Position numbers and translations under genes: made by a program. From the NCBI RefSeq assembly GCF_026262505.1, contig NC_067208.1, positions 7,015,962-7,079,961 on the forward strand: a DNA stretch of 64,000 nucleotides. Direction: 5' to 3'. Under the pieces are notes generated by a model that had not been told where the DNA came from, made no database searches, and saw nothing but the letters and a program-made list of their open reading frames with translations. The stretch comes from Trichomonas vaginalis G3 (taxonomy: Eukaryota; Parabasalia; Trichomonadida; Trichomonadidae). Below, piece by piece: positions 11,162-21,234 of this stretch (position 1 is the stretch's first letter; every line of letters starts with the position of its first letter).

Positions 11162-12903
11162 ACAATATAATAGAAATAGCTTATTGTTCATTTGATAGTT
11201 CCAACATTGAGTCCATTACATTTAATTCGAAGATCACAACTATCTCAGGATATGCTTTTACAAGGTCTAAATTGAGATCAGTTACTATACCCGATACTGG
11301 AACCTATATTGGAGGTGGAGCTTTTGCCACATGCACTCAATTAACTACTGTGAAATTAGGCAAAGGAATTAATACCATTTGGGAACACACCTTTGAAAAT
11401 TGTAGAATTACTGAAATCACAATTCCAGAAAATATAAAGTCAATAGGAGAATTTGCATTTGCATACTGTTGGAGTCTGAAAAATGTTGTTTTGCCACCGA
11501 ATGTTTCGCGTTTAGAAGGAAATTGTTTCCCATCTGGAATTAATGTTTCGTTGACACCAGGATCTCCATTTTCAATCGATAATCAGATGATCATATATAA
11601 TCCAGATAAAACGACAATAGTTATTTGCTTGAGTAAAAGAGAATCATATAATATCATCTCATCTGTTCAAACAATAAGCACAAATACATTTGCATCTAAT
11701 AATATACTCACAACAATAACATTTGAATCGAAAACTAATCTCAAAACGATCGGTAAGATGGCATTTGGAGATTGTCCACTACTTTCATCATTTGAGTTAC
11801 CAACATCTATTGAAACCATTGAAGACCAAGCATTTTCTGGATGCACATCTTTAACATCGATATCATTTGGGAGCAGCATTACTAAGATCGGTGCATCCAG
11901 TTTTTCAGGATGCAGTTCTATCACAAGAGTTACATTTGTTGAATGCGATAGATTGACCATTGGTGACAGTGCATTCATTAATTGCATCTCACTAAGTTTC
12001 CTTTCATTCAGTAATAATTTAGTGAGCATTGACAGATATGGCTTTTATAATTGCACTAGTTTGACAAGTATTATCTTCCCAATCTCACTCGAATCGATCG
12101 GTGTTTATGCATTTGGACACACCAATATCGAAGAAATTAACATTCCAGATGACTCTCGAATGACTGAGATTGGCGATAGTGCATTCAGACAATGCACAGA
12201 ACTGACAACTATTCACATCCCAGATACAATCCAAAGACTGAATGACAATTGTTTTGAATCAACGAAGATCTCATCATTCAAAGTTCCTCTTCGGACATCA
12301 ATCATTTCAGATCTTGCATTTAAAGATTGCATTTCTTTGACATCATTCATCATCCCTGCTGGCTGTTCTCTTTCATCACTCGGAAACCTCGTCTTTGAAG
12401 GATGCATATCTCTCAAAGTCATTAACTGCTCCTCAAGTGATTTCTTCGTTATCGAGAATGGAGCATTGTTCAACAAGAACAGAAGTACACTCCTCATCTT
12501 CCCTCCAGCATCACCGATTAAATTCTTCTCTCTGCCACAAGACATCAGAACTATTTCAACGAACGCATTCAATGGCTGCAACAATCTCTTGAGCATTACA
12601 ATTCCCGATAACTCAGTAGAAACCATCAAAACGTTCGCCTTCGCCAACTGCTTATCACTTCAATCGATTAACATTCCCATTTGTGTAAAGACTATTGAAG
12701 ACAACGCATTCATTGGCTGCCGAAGTCTTCGATGCGGTGTCATGATTGAGAACAGAGATAAAACATTTCTTCGCAATCTCGTTGACTCAGCCAAACTGAA
12801 TCCAACATCTCTTAAAGACTGTGGCTATATCACATGCAAAGCTGCTAAATACAATTCTCTATTCTCTAGTAGTTCATATGTATATGTATTTATTTTAATG
12901 TAG
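11110..12903 (+). CDS. BspA-like leucine-rich-repeat protein, 5' end chimeric
   Basis: 597 codons. From about residue 20 it is a continuous run of TpLRR/LRR_5 repeats of ~23 residues, with the recurring pattern IG..AF..C.SLTSI.IP..I..I...AF (for example IEDQAFSGCTSLTSISF). BspA-like proteins form a very large Trichomonas family linked to the cell surface and host or bacterial binding. The last ~50 residues end in a Cys- and Ser-containing tail with no membrane segment, a known variant in this family. The first ~18 codons lie antisense to the PC4 relic, so the ATG at 11,110 is probably accidental and the true N-terminus is lost. Some family members lack signal peptides, so expression cannot be excluded. 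I treat the repeats as certain and the gene's completeness as doubtful. Confidence 0.8.
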   Translation: MRFLSYLEAIRHPCNRAHNIIEIAYCSFDSSNIESITFNSKITTISGYAFTRSKLRSVTIPDTGTYIGGGAFATCTQLTTVKLGKGINTIWEHTFENCRITEITIPENIKSIGEFAFAYCWSLKNVVLPPNVSRLEGNCFPSGINVSLTPGSPFSIDNQMIIYNPDKTTIVICLSKRESYNIISSVQTISTNTFASNNILTTITFESKTNLKTIGKMAFGDCPLLSSFELPTSIETIEDQAFSGCTSLTSISFGSSITKIGASSFSGCSSITRVTFVECDRLTIGDSAFINCISLSFLSFSNNLVSIDRYGFYNCTSLTSIIFPISLESIGVYAFGHTNIEEINIPDDSRMTEIGDSAFRQCTELTTIHIPDTIQRLNDNCFESTKISSFKVPLRTSIISDLAFKDCISLTSFIIPAGCSLSSLGNLVFEGCISLKVINCSSSDFFVIENGALFNKNRSTLLIFPPASPIKFFSLPQDIRTISTNAFNGCNNLLSITIPDNSVETIKTFAFANCLSLQSINIPICVKTIEDNAFIGCRSLRCGVMIENRDKTFLRNLVDSAKLNPTSLKDCGYITCKAAKYNSLFSSSSYVYVFILM

Positions 12904-13227
12904 AAATAAAAATGATGAATTTTTTTAAATGATCTAATTTGAATTCCCAAAAATAGTTATTCATGTTAATTTGCTAACTTTTATATGAATTAGACGAATT
13001 GTCTTATAGATAATCTCAATTTAATGTTCAATAGCATATGAAAACCTTTTGTGAATGAGCCAAGAACCCAAATAGTGACACTTTTAGACTTTATATAACT
13101 AGTATCCAATTTCATTTATATATTTGAAATATTAATATATTTTTATGTTTAAAATTGAAAGAGAACTCCGATCAAACGACAAATTTTCTCTCAATAGATT
13201 TTCAGAGGAAAAAACAACATTCATTTT

Positions 13228-13232
13228 TCACA
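13228..13232 (+). promoter_or_regulatory. Initiator (Inr) for the acetolactate decarboxylase frame
   Basis: TCACA directly before the ATG at 13,234, matching TCA(C/T)(A/T). A further TCATT lies at 13,221-13,225. It supports 13,234 as the original start. Confidence 0.5.
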
Positions 13233-13233
13233 A

Positions 13234-13962
13234 ATGGCTTCATTGCAACCAAACACAATTTATCAAATCGCAACTCTTAACTCTCTCGTCATTGGCAATT
13301 ATGATCGCATGGCTGCATTGCAAGAAGTTCCAAAGGAATTAAATTTCGGAAGTGGCTGCTTCGAAGATTAAGATGGTGAGCTTATTTTCATTGATAAAAA
13401 CTTCTATCAGCTTAAAGCAGATGGAAAATGCTATGTACCTTCAGAAAATGCTGGAACTCCATTTTCAACTTTGGCAAACTTTGTTCCACAGTTGACTTTT
13501 GATATCGAGAAACCAATAGACATGCAACAATTTAACGATCTTGTTGATCAGAAGAAGCCTTACGAGAATCTTCCACTTCTTATCAGAGTTGATGGTGAAT
13601 TCGAGATGGTTCACTTCCGCTCAGTCCCGGGCCAAAAGAAACCATACAAGCCACTTGTTGAAGTTGCCAAGGTACAACCAGAATTCAAACATCAAAATAT
13701 TAAGGGATCTTTAATTGGTTATCGTTTTCCAAAGTACTTCGCTGCTATGAATCTTCCAGGATACCACATCCACTTTGTTGACGATAAGAGAACATGTGGT
13801 GGACATGTTTTAGGATTCAAACTTATTTCTGGAAAAGTTTCTATTGCAGAGTCATCAGATTTCCATCTTCATCTTCCTTCGCACTCAGAGTCTTTCAGAA
13901 AGTGCGATTTTGAAGTTGATAGATCAAAGGAAACACATTTCATCGAAGGTGGAAGCCAATAA
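13234..13962 (+). pseudogene. Alpha-acetolactate decarboxylase (AlsD/BudA family), interrupted by one in-frame stop
   Basis: From the ATG at 13,234 the frame reads 45 codons (MASLQPNTIYQIATLNSL...), meets a TAA at 13,369-13,371, and continues without shift to 13,962, about 243 codons, the family's usual length. Family signatures are clear: DGELIFIDKNFYQ, TPFSTLANF, a central LLIRVDGEF..VHFRSVPGQKKPY.PLVEV, and the metal-binding region GYHIHFVDD...GGHVLGF with His-x-His and a later His. The enzyme converts acetolactate to acetoin and is a bacterial family, so lateral acquisition by the protist is likely. The stop sits where the family reads a residue before DGE, so a single C-to-T change from CAA is the simplest cause. 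A shorter product from an ATG at 13,471 would keep the metal site but lose the first strands. Confidence 0.8.
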
Positions 13963-14415
13963 GTGCAGACTGTATAAAAGTTTCTTCTATTAATACAATT
14001 TTTCTGTATTTACATTAACTCATAGTGTTGATAATATATTTGATTTTATATTCAAAAAATAATGGGATATATCAGATGGAAAGATATATATTTGCATTGT
14101 TGATCCATTCTTTTCACATGTGGTACTTTATTCTTTTCAATAAAGGAGGAAAATGATTCGCAAATTGATCAAACTTAACATTGCAATCTTTGAATCATAA
14201 TGGCTGTATATGACTCATACATATTAAAATTAATTTGCAATCAAATCTGATGGATAATAATTGCAACTGTTCATTTTGATCAAATTCTTCAGAATTCAAA
14301 ACTCCATCAGATTGACGATATATTCTTGGATGTAATTATTTGTTATGGTAAACTTTTCATAAAATTTTCGATCAAAAATTGAATTGAACTCATAACGTGC
14401 AATTTTTTTGACAGT
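13963..14415. other. Intergenic, nothing recognised
   Basis: AT-rich spacer with no coding-like frame or structured repeat. Confidence 0.4.
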
Positions 14416-14421
14416 TCATTA
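14416..14421 (+). promoter_or_regulatory. Initiator (Inr) for the small Asn-rich gene
   Basis: TCATTA, with ATG 13 bases later at 14,435. Confidence 0.5.
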
Positions 14422-14434
14422 TTACCAAGCTTTC

Positions 14435-14632
14435 ATGAGTTCGGACAATCAAGAATATGAGAACAACGTGAACAATAATAATCAAGACTATAATAATGAA
14501 CCACAACAACTAAACAACTATCAGTATATTGAACACCATGAAGAAAACAATAATAACAACCAACCTTTCCAGCGAATTTGCACTCGACGCTTTATGTTTG
14601 GCGGCCATCCAAGGAGATTCATTTTACCATGA
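14435..14632 (+). CDS. Small Asn/Gln-rich protein, unknown
   Basis: 65 residues from the ATG at 14,435. The body is Asn, Gln, Glu and Tyr rich, and the C-terminal 15 residues are basic and aromatic (RRFMFGGHPRRFILP). No domain is recognised. The initiator at 14,416 and a stop followed by an AT-rich 3' end support a real short gene. The next gene downstream is also a low-complexity acidic/Tyr protein with its own TCATTA initiator, so the two may belong to the same class of fast-evolving proteins. A chance frame is the alternative. Confidence 0.5.
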   Translation: MSSDNQEYENNVNNNNQDYNNEPQQLNNYQYIEHHEENNNNNQPFQRICTRRFMFGGHPRRFILP

Positions 14633-14888
14633 AATTTATTTTGTTTTATTTTTATTTGTTTTCTTAGTTCAAATTCTATTGAATAAAGCCTTTTTATTTT
14701 GATCGTAAATTTCATCTTCTTAATATACTTATAAATTATATGCGAGTTTTGATGCGTTATATTTTAAAAATTAAATATAAAACAAAATAAACGCGAAAAA
14801 CTCAAATAATGGACTATGAGCAAGCGTTTGCCATACTTATTTATTCATTTCAAATTTTGAAAATATGTACGTTTAGTGAAGTTTAAAA

Positions 14889-14894
14889 TCATTA
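14889..14894 (+). promoter_or_regulatory. Initiator (Inr) for the Ser/Tyr/Asp-rich gene
   Basis: TCATTA just upstream of the ATG at 14,901. Confidence 0.55.
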
Positions 14895-14900
14895 CATTTG

Positions 14901-16004
14901 ATGTCTAAACAAGCCACATCTAAGTATTTAGACAATAAAAATATTATCAAGGAGCTTATTAGATCCTCGCCTAAAAAGTACAAAGCAATAGTTATTTCAG
15001 ACTCAGAAGATGAAGATCAAAAGAAAGCCATCTTAATCTCAGATTCAGAAAATTATGATGATAACTCGTACACAAGTGAGTACAACTACAAAATGCACAA
15101 TAATAATAAGAAAAATAAAAATTATTCTGATTCTTATGTTGAAGATTACAATACATATGCAACAGAATCAGATTATCAATCCAATTTATCATATACAACT
15201 AATGGAGATTATACACCTTCAATTTCGACATATTCTACTCAATCGAATTTATCTTATGATTCAGAACAATCATATAATGATACTTATGATCCATATTCAT
15301 CATGTGCCACTTACAATAGCAATTGCAGTTCAAATCCAAGAATTTGCCCAAATTGCTCTAAAGTTCTCTCAGATTCTTCATATCTCACTGATGATTCAGA
15401 TGCTTCTGAAGATTATGAAAGCGTTTATGATTCAGTACAGAACTCTGAATCCTACGTGTCTGATAATGAGGACCCAATCCCCTACAAATCCTCAAAGAAA
15501 AGATTTGATCCAAGAGTCGAACTTAAACAGCAAAGAAGAGCAACCAACACAAAAAGAATTCTTGATAATCGCCTTAAATGCGATGACGTTCCTTCTCCGC
15601 AAGTGATTATTTCACCACGTCAGCCATCTCCGATGAGATTAGCTATCAAAGCTAAGAATAAAGAAGTTAAATCACTTCTTGAAAGATGCTACGAAAAGCT
15701 TGTTGCAAAAAAGGCTGCAGAGAAACAGAGAAGGGAGGAAGAAGCAAGGAAGAAAGCAGAAGAAGAAATCATACGAAAGAGGAAGAAATGCGTTAAAGAG
15801 TTACTTGAACAGCTCAGATTAAAGAAGGAAAATCCAGACAGATATATTTCTACATACAGAAGACCGGTTAAATGCATGGTTGACGATAGTGATTCTTACT
15901 TAAGCAATGCAAACTCATATTACTCAGATTATTCTGATGATTATTACTCAGATGATTATGAAGACTATACTTACGACTCTTATGCATACTCATATGCTGA
16001 TTGA
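14901..16004 (+). CDS. Ser/Tyr/Asp-rich low-complexity protein with a basic coiled-coil segment
   Basis: 367 residues. Residues ~1-65 contain two acidic patches of the form ISDSE(D/N). Residues ~65-190 are Ser/Tyr/Asn/Asp rich, with one CPNC motif near residue 150. Residues ~190-310 are basic, and within them ~255-300 form a Lys/Glu/Arg coiled coil of single-helix type (AAEKQRREEEARKKAEEE). The C-terminus returns to repeated SYYSDYSDDYYSDDYEDY-like acidic aromatic sequence. The layout suggests a disordered scaffold or RNA/cytoskeleton-associated protein, but no family is recognised. Many Ser/Asp contexts could be casein-kinase sites, which is inference only. Confidence 0.7.
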   Translation: MSKQATSKYLDNKNIIKELIRSSPKKYKAIVISDSEDEDQKKAILISDSENYDDNSYTSEYNYKMHNNNKKNKNYSDSYVEDYNTYATESDYQSNLSYTTNGDYTPSISTYSTQSNLSYDSEQSYNDTYDPYSSCATYNSNCSSNPRICPNCSKVLSDSSYLTDDSDASEDYESVYDSVQNSESYVSDNEDPIPYKSSKKRFDPRVELKQQRRATNTKRILDNRLKCDDVPSPQVIISPRQPSPMRLAIKAKNKEVKSLLERCYEKLVAKKAAEKQRREEEARKKAEEEIIRKRKKCVKELLEQLRLKKENPDRYISTYRRPVKCMVDDSDSYLSNANSYYSDYSDDYYSDDYEDYTYDSYAYSYAD

Positions 16005-16218
16005 CTTCAGCAAAATTATTAGCAAACTATTTTTATTTATTTTTATGTAAACAAATCATATCCATCTTTAAATTGAATTGAATTTTCCTTGAATTAATTA
16101 GTTTGAATAATTAATTTCAAATTTGTCTATTTCATGAGACGCCAGCATGTTTTCTCATCTGTCATATCATTTGCATCAATTTTCATTCTGATTTTTATTG
16201 CAATGTTAGTAAAATAAT

Positions 16219-16224
16219 TCATTT
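16219..16224 (+). promoter_or_regulatory. Initiator (Inr) for the armadillo-like gene
   Basis: TCATTT; the predicted start base at 16,221 gives a 25-base leader before the ATG at 16,246. Confidence 0.5.
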
Positions 16225-16245
16225 CTTGCTAAAGTGACTTTATTG

Positions 16246-17850
16246 ATGGATGATGAATACAAAGATGGTACCAGTAAAGAAAAAACATTAAAATATTTAA
16301 GTACCACATCAGATGAAACTGAAATTCCAAAAGATAGATGCGAAATTATAGTGAATGGAATTATTCAATTAAATTCAACTTCTGATTTTAATAGGATACA
16401 ACTAATCTATGATAACTGCCTGAGTGCAATTGAAAATTATGGGAATATTGCGTGTGAAATGCTATTTTCAGAAGGAATTAACTTAGAGATATCAAATGGC
16501 ATTTTAAATTATCCTGAATCATTAACGGCCAAAGCATTAGAGATAATGTATCATCTTTGTTCATCAAAAATTGATCTGGCTCTTCGAATTTTGGATTCGG
16601 AATTTATTGAAATTATTTTCCAGATAATTAAGGAATCTCTCAATCCATATATATTGCATTTGTGTATTGACATTGCAGCTTCTGGGTATAACTATTCAAT
16701 AAAAATTCTGAATAATGATATATATCTCGATATCATTCGTTATGCCTTTACAATAAGGGTACAATATTCTCCAAAGAATGATTCTTATATATTAAATGCA
16801 GCAAAAGAATATTTCAAAATCAAAAAATCAATGAAAGTTGAAGAAAAAACATATAAGCAATTCACCGTTGATCAGATCACTCTAATTAACGGTGAACCAG
16901 TGTTTGTTCAAGAAATTCAAAATCGAACTGAAACGTTCAATAATAATGCCATACCACTTATTGAGACAGATGATGAAGACGACAATTCTATTGATAAATT
17001 AATAATATCAGTGTTCGATTGTTATTCCGTAATTTGTCAAAATCAATTCTTGCAGGAGAGTACTCATATATCACAATTTATTTCAGATTGCATATTATTT
17101 CAAAATTATCATATCCTTGAAGTTAGAATTAGTGTTTATAATTGTCTTTCAAAATTATGCATCAAAAAATTCAAAAGCAGTTTTGATATCATTAAAACAG
17201 AAAAAGATTTTATAAGGTCACTTCTATTTTATGCTCAATGGACAGAAAATTTAGAAATTCTAAATTCAATTGCAAATATAATTCGATTTTTAGTTTCTAT
17301 TTCTGATAAAAATCAAAGAAAATACCTAGTAAAATATGGTGTTGTTGATGCTTTGGAGTTTCTTTTATTCAAAGATATTGATTATGATATTCTTCTTGAA
17401 ATCATCGGATTTTTGATGACTTTTTCTGATGATATTGCAATCCAACTTATTGAAAAGCAAATTCTTCAATATTTTCTCTCATGCGTTAACCAATCTTTAC
17501 CAAATGACTCAAAAATAATTTTTGCAGAATTTTTTGCTCGAGTTGTAAGACATTTGCCAATATCATATTCACAACTTCTATTTTCAAATGATACCGTAAT
17601 TGAAATTGCAATTTCGGCTTTTAGAACAGTTAATCCTAGTTTAGCGTTTAGAATTCTTCAAGCATTTCAGAAACTATTGACTGGCCTAAAAGAGGATCCT
17701 CAGAACGAATTTGCAGTCAAACTTGCAACTATTTTAGTACATTCTGGCGAATTTGAGGAAGATGAAATATTTGAAAATGATAAACTTGATGCTGAATACA
17801 CAAAACTGAGACAATATCTTTATGATTTGAATTCTGATTCCGAATCATGA
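16246..17850 (+). CDS. Armadillo/HEAT-like helical repeat protein, unknown role
   Basis: 534 residues from the ATG at 16,246. An in-frame GTG 12 bases earlier is not a credible start in this genome, and the initiator fits the ATG. The protein is a series of paired helices with recurrent Leu/Ile spacing (for example SLTAKALEIMYHLCSSKIDLALRILD and NLEILNSIANIIRFLVSIS), as in armadillo-like solenoids. A poorly conserved acidic linker lies near residues 240-255 (ETDDEDD), and the C-terminus is acidic. This architecture occurs in many Trichomonas proteins without defined function. No signal peptide or membrane segment is visible. Confidence 0.75.
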   Translation: MDDEYKDGTSKEKTLKYLSTTSDETEIPKDRCEIIVNGIIQLNSTSDFNRIQLIYDNCLSAIENYGNIACEMLFSEGINLEISNGILNYPESLTAKALEIMYHLCSSKIDLALRILDSEFIEIIFQIIKESLNPYILHLCIDIAASGYNYSIKILNNDIYLDIIRYAFTIRVQYSPKNDSYILNAAKEYFKIKKSMKVEEKTYKQFTVDQITLINGEPVFVQEIQNRTETFNNNAIPLIETDDEDDNSIDKLIISVFDCYSVICQNQFLQESTHISQFISDCILFQNYHILEVRISVYNCLSKLCIKKFKSSFDIIKTEKDFIRSLLFYAQWTENLEILNSIANIIRFLVSISDKNQRKYLVKYGVVDALEFLLFKDIDYDILLEIIGFLMTFSDDIAIQLIEKQILQYFLSCVNQSLPNDSKIIFAEFFARVVRHLPISYSQLLFSNDTVIEIAISAFRTVNPSLAFRILQAFQKLLTGLKEDPQNEFAVKLATILVHSGEFEEDEIFENDKLDAEYTKLRQYLYDLNSDSES

Positions 17851-18395
17851 TAAAATAAGAATATTGTGCAAATAATGTTACAATAGATAAAGTCTTGTCT
17901 TTTATTTTTTCATCAAAGTATTACCTTCTTTTCCAATAACTCCTGTCGTAATTCATTAGTTAGAACAAAATTTGGGCAATTCATTTTTTCGATATTTAAC
18001 ACTTTTGAATATAAAGTGCTCAAATGCTTGCTTAATAGATTTTTAAGTTGCATCGAGTTTTGTGATCTGTTAAAAACCGATTCTATTCAAAAATTAAAAT
18101 AACGTTATGATTAGTTTCAGAAATTTAGTTAAATTTCATCAATTAAAATCAATCAAACAAATATGATCAAAAGTGATAATTGAATTGAAATTTATTTTAC
18201 TTTTAACTATCAAGAACAAGTCTTAGTGTATACAAATGTCAATTTTATTTGGTTAATTATATTTCACTTCAATTTAAAAATAGAATTGAATGTTTGGACA
18301 TTTTAAAATGAATTTGTAACGTTATGATTTTGAAAGAATTCAAATTTTTAAATTGAGAATAATTGTTAAAATTTTTTTATCCAAAGTCTAGTAAA
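17851..18395. other. Intergenic, possible short coding remnant
   Basis: Mostly AT-rich spacer. On the minus strand around 17,924-18,055 there is a ~45-codon frame (MQLKNLLSKHLSTLYSKVL...) with coding-like composition. I see no family or promoter for it and do not call it a gene. Confidence 0.3.
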
Positions 18396-19124
18396 ATGAT
18401 TTCTTTTATTCTAGCATTTGCAGATATTAAATTTCCCAGAACTTAAATCGAAGGCTCGGATTGGTTTAATTATAATGACATTTTCAAGTTTCTTCGTGGA
18501 ATTTATAACACCAACAATTTAACTAAAGTTGATGCTGTAACTTTGACACCTTCATCAACTCATCACTTACAAGGCCAAGCATCTAAAACAACTTGCGACG
18601 TTATAGTTGGAAATATTACGGAATCGCCCGGAAGATTTTTGACAGAAGATGAGCCATGAATTTTAAATGCTTACTTACTTATCGATTTTCATCATACGAG
18701 AGTTACTCTTTCATCATATACAATTCTTTTGAATGCACAAGTTAAGAGATATATGCAATCTTTTAGAATGATGGGTGAAATTGGGCCGGAACAATGGGTT
18801 GTATTAAGTGATCATAAAAACATAACACCATACCTTGATCCGGACCGTGATTGCCCATCCTGCCCTATTAAACCAGATACAAAAAGATTATATCGCTACC
18901 ATTACAATACAACAAGAAATGGAACATTTTCTCGCTTTAAGATTGAGAACACTGGCCCAGATTCATACGAATTAAATTTCCAACCTCATGCAAATATAGT
19001 TTCAATTTCTAAATTATTATTTTTCGGTGCCATTGAAAATAATCGTATCGTATTTTCACCTGATAGGGTTTCCACGTCATCTACTAAAATCCTCGCATTC
19101 GGAGTACTTTCTGTATTTTCATGA
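18396..19124 (+). pseudogene. F5/8 type C (discoidin-like) domain protein, broken
   Basis: One reading frame from the ATG at 18,396 to 19,124 carries a recognisable galactose-binding-like fold: an N-terminal DWFNYNDIFKFLRGIYNTNNL block, then VTLSSYTILLNAQVKRYMQSFRMMG, EQWVVLSDHKN, RFKIENTGPDSYELNF and a closing strand ISKLLFFGAI, the order expected of F5/8 type C domains. Two in-frame stops interrupt it, a TAA at 18,444-18,446 and a TGA at 18,657-18,659; the latter replaces a codon where the family would read Trp. The last ~25 codons look out of frame. It is therefore a decayed member of a Trichomonas family of secreted or cytosolic discoidin-like proteins. Confidence 0.65.
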
Positions 19125-19398
19125 AAATTTAAATCAAAATCATGAAGTTTCCCAAGTTAAAAAATTTCATTATTACCGTTTACTTATTAATTATAGCTTA
19201 TTTATATAATCTTTTTTTTTTAAATTATATATATCTAAATCCAGTCAAGTACTGAGCGTATTCTATATAATTAAGTTTGTAAACATATTGATCATTTATA
19301 TATATTTGCATGGAAAATGTTTAGAATGAAAAAAATTTTTGATGAAAATAATTTCATTAATCATTTGGGGTGAAAATATCATCAGATAGATGATGAAC

Positions 19399-20310
19399 TT
19401 ATAATGGATTATCCATTGTTGTACCAACATCACCATTTTCAATGTCCGATTCATTATCGTATTCATTGCTGTATGAATTTTGGTCAGATAATTCATTTTC
19501 GTTATTAGATGGTTGGGGCATCCTGAACTTCTTAATAGCAAAGTATGCTCCAAGGATGATGGCTCCAAGAAGGATTCCACCTGTAATACATGCAATTATT
19601 GGAATATAGTCTTTGATTCCTCCTGATTTTCCATCATCTTTAGTAAGCTAATTGCTGCTATCAGATGTTTGTGTTTGACTCTGTGTTTTGATGTATTCAG
19701 TTGCTGGAGGTGTCGGAGGTTCTGGAGAACGATGTTTGGGGAGTGGTTATCTTGGGTATTTCGTTCGGAGTTGTTTCTTTTGGAGTTTGAATAGCTGTTA
19801 CAGCAGCTGTTTCAAATTGTGTTTCACCGAATGTTGGGGAAGGTAATGGAGTCTCAAAAGCTGTTTGATTTGGAGTTGGAGCTGGAACCTGTCAAATGTT
19901 CCTGAGGTGTAAGTGGTATTTGCATCATTAATATCAATTTGAGCCCATAAAAATATAATCCTGGTGTCAGTAGCTCTAGATATTCTTGTGTAAGGAGTTG
20001 CTGGTAATACATACTCTGATAATGATGGAACAAATGATGTTTTCTCGGATCACTAAAATATTTCTTGGACAAACACATAATCTGGAGCATCTTGGAGAAT
20101 ATTTTGGTAAATATCAGTTGGAACAGCTCCAAATCTCATTTCTGCCAACCATAATGTAACACAATCATCAGAAAAAACTTTGGTAACTACTGAAACAACT
20201 TGAGAAGGTAATAGTTTCCAAGTGAAACCGTAGAAATAATCATCATATGAAATATAATCAGTATATCATTCAAGCACAATTTCATTACCACCTCCATTTC
20301 CAAAGGATAT
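19399..20310 (-). pseudogene. Remnant of a single-pass surface protein
   Basis: Minus-strand pieces in more than one frame. The end is clear: a short membrane helix (DYIPIIACITGGILLGAIIL) followed by a basic KKFRMP stop-transfer and an acidic, Asn/Ser-rich cytoplasmic tail ending at 19,399. Before it lies a Pro/Thr-rich stalk (near 19,690-19,720), and further upstream a block with FYGFTWKLLPSQVVSVV and CVTLWLAEMRFGAVPTD that looks like part of an extracellular domain. Stops and frame changes separate these blocks. The anchor-plus-tail layout is that of large Trichomonas surface-protein families, but I cannot name which one. Confidence 0.5.
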
Positions 20311-20461
20311 TATCTGATATAAACTAAATCAAGCATTTTGTCCAATTCGAGTTTGATTTAATTTATATCAGCTATATATGATATTTTTTATGCATAGATT
20401 TATTTAATACTTGATAACTGTCAAATCTAAAGAATTCTTTTGAGAGTTATTAGAAAATTGA

Positions 20462-20563
20462 ATGGCCTATTCTCAAACACTCAAATTCTATCGTCGAAAA
20501 GTAAACCACCAAAATGATACGGAATATGTCATTGAAATCACTCATCCGCTTTATTCAATTTAT
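20462..20563 (+). pseudogene. Possible short N-terminal gene fragment
   Basis: ATG at 20,462 opens MAYSQTLKFYRRKVNHQNDTEYV... for 33 codons and then stops. The composition is protein-like, with related-looking codons continuing in another frame. It might be the start of a broken gene, but nothing identifies it. Confidence 0.2.
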
Positions 20564-20780
20564 TAGGAATCGAACATGATATAGTAATTATGAGTGCTTT
20601 AGCTGAATTATTGTTAATTTTTGCTATAAGACAGAATTAACTTTTTCCTAAGAAAATAATTTCATGAAATTATTTAATTAGAATTTGGAAAAAAGTCATT
20701 AGTTTCAATTTATGCTACATCTAGTAAATGATTGAGGATTAACAGTAAAGGAATAATTTTTTTTTTCATTAATAAAATTA

Positions 20781-21068
20781 TAAGATGTAGAAGGATTGAC
20801 TGCCCTTCATATTTCTGCGAAAGATAATAAAATCAATTTTGTTAATATGCTTCTTTCACATGGCGCAGATGTAAATGCCAAAAATAACTATGGATCTACT
20901 GCTCTTCATTTTGCGGTTTATAGTAATAGTTTAGAGATAATTGAAACTCTAATTTCACATGGTGCTAAAGTAAATATTCAAAATGATTATGGACAAACTC
21001 CTTTTGGATATACCACTAATGAAGAAATTAGGAAATATCTCAAATCACATGGTGCGAAAGAAAATTAA
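20781..21068 (+). pseudogene. Ankyrin-repeat gene 3' fragment
   Basis: An open frame with no ATG encodes about three ankyrin repeats: LTALHISAKDNKINFVNMLLSHGADVNAKN, STALHFAVYSNSLEIIETLISHGAKVNIQN and a degenerate last repeat ending in SHGAKEN. The frame opens after an upstream stop at a T-run near 20,760, so only the tail of a longer gene remains. It resembles the C-terminal half of the full ankyrin gene at 58,093-59,583. Confidence 0.7.
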
Positions 21069-21227
21069 AGAAAATTAAATATCCTATATGTTGGATACTA
21101 TCATTATTAATGGAAACGTAACAACAGCATATTTTCATGGAAATGTTTACGTAGCTTTGAATAAAAAGCTCATTCCCAAAAATGGATTCAATATTTAATG
21201 ATTATGATTGTTTACCTAAATTTAATA

Positions 21228-21234
21228 GTTTAAA
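21228..21234. repeat. Left target-site duplication GTTTAAA
   Basis: Matches 22,729-22,735 exactly and directly abuts the left inverted repeat of the 1.5-kb candidate element. Confidence 0.4.
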
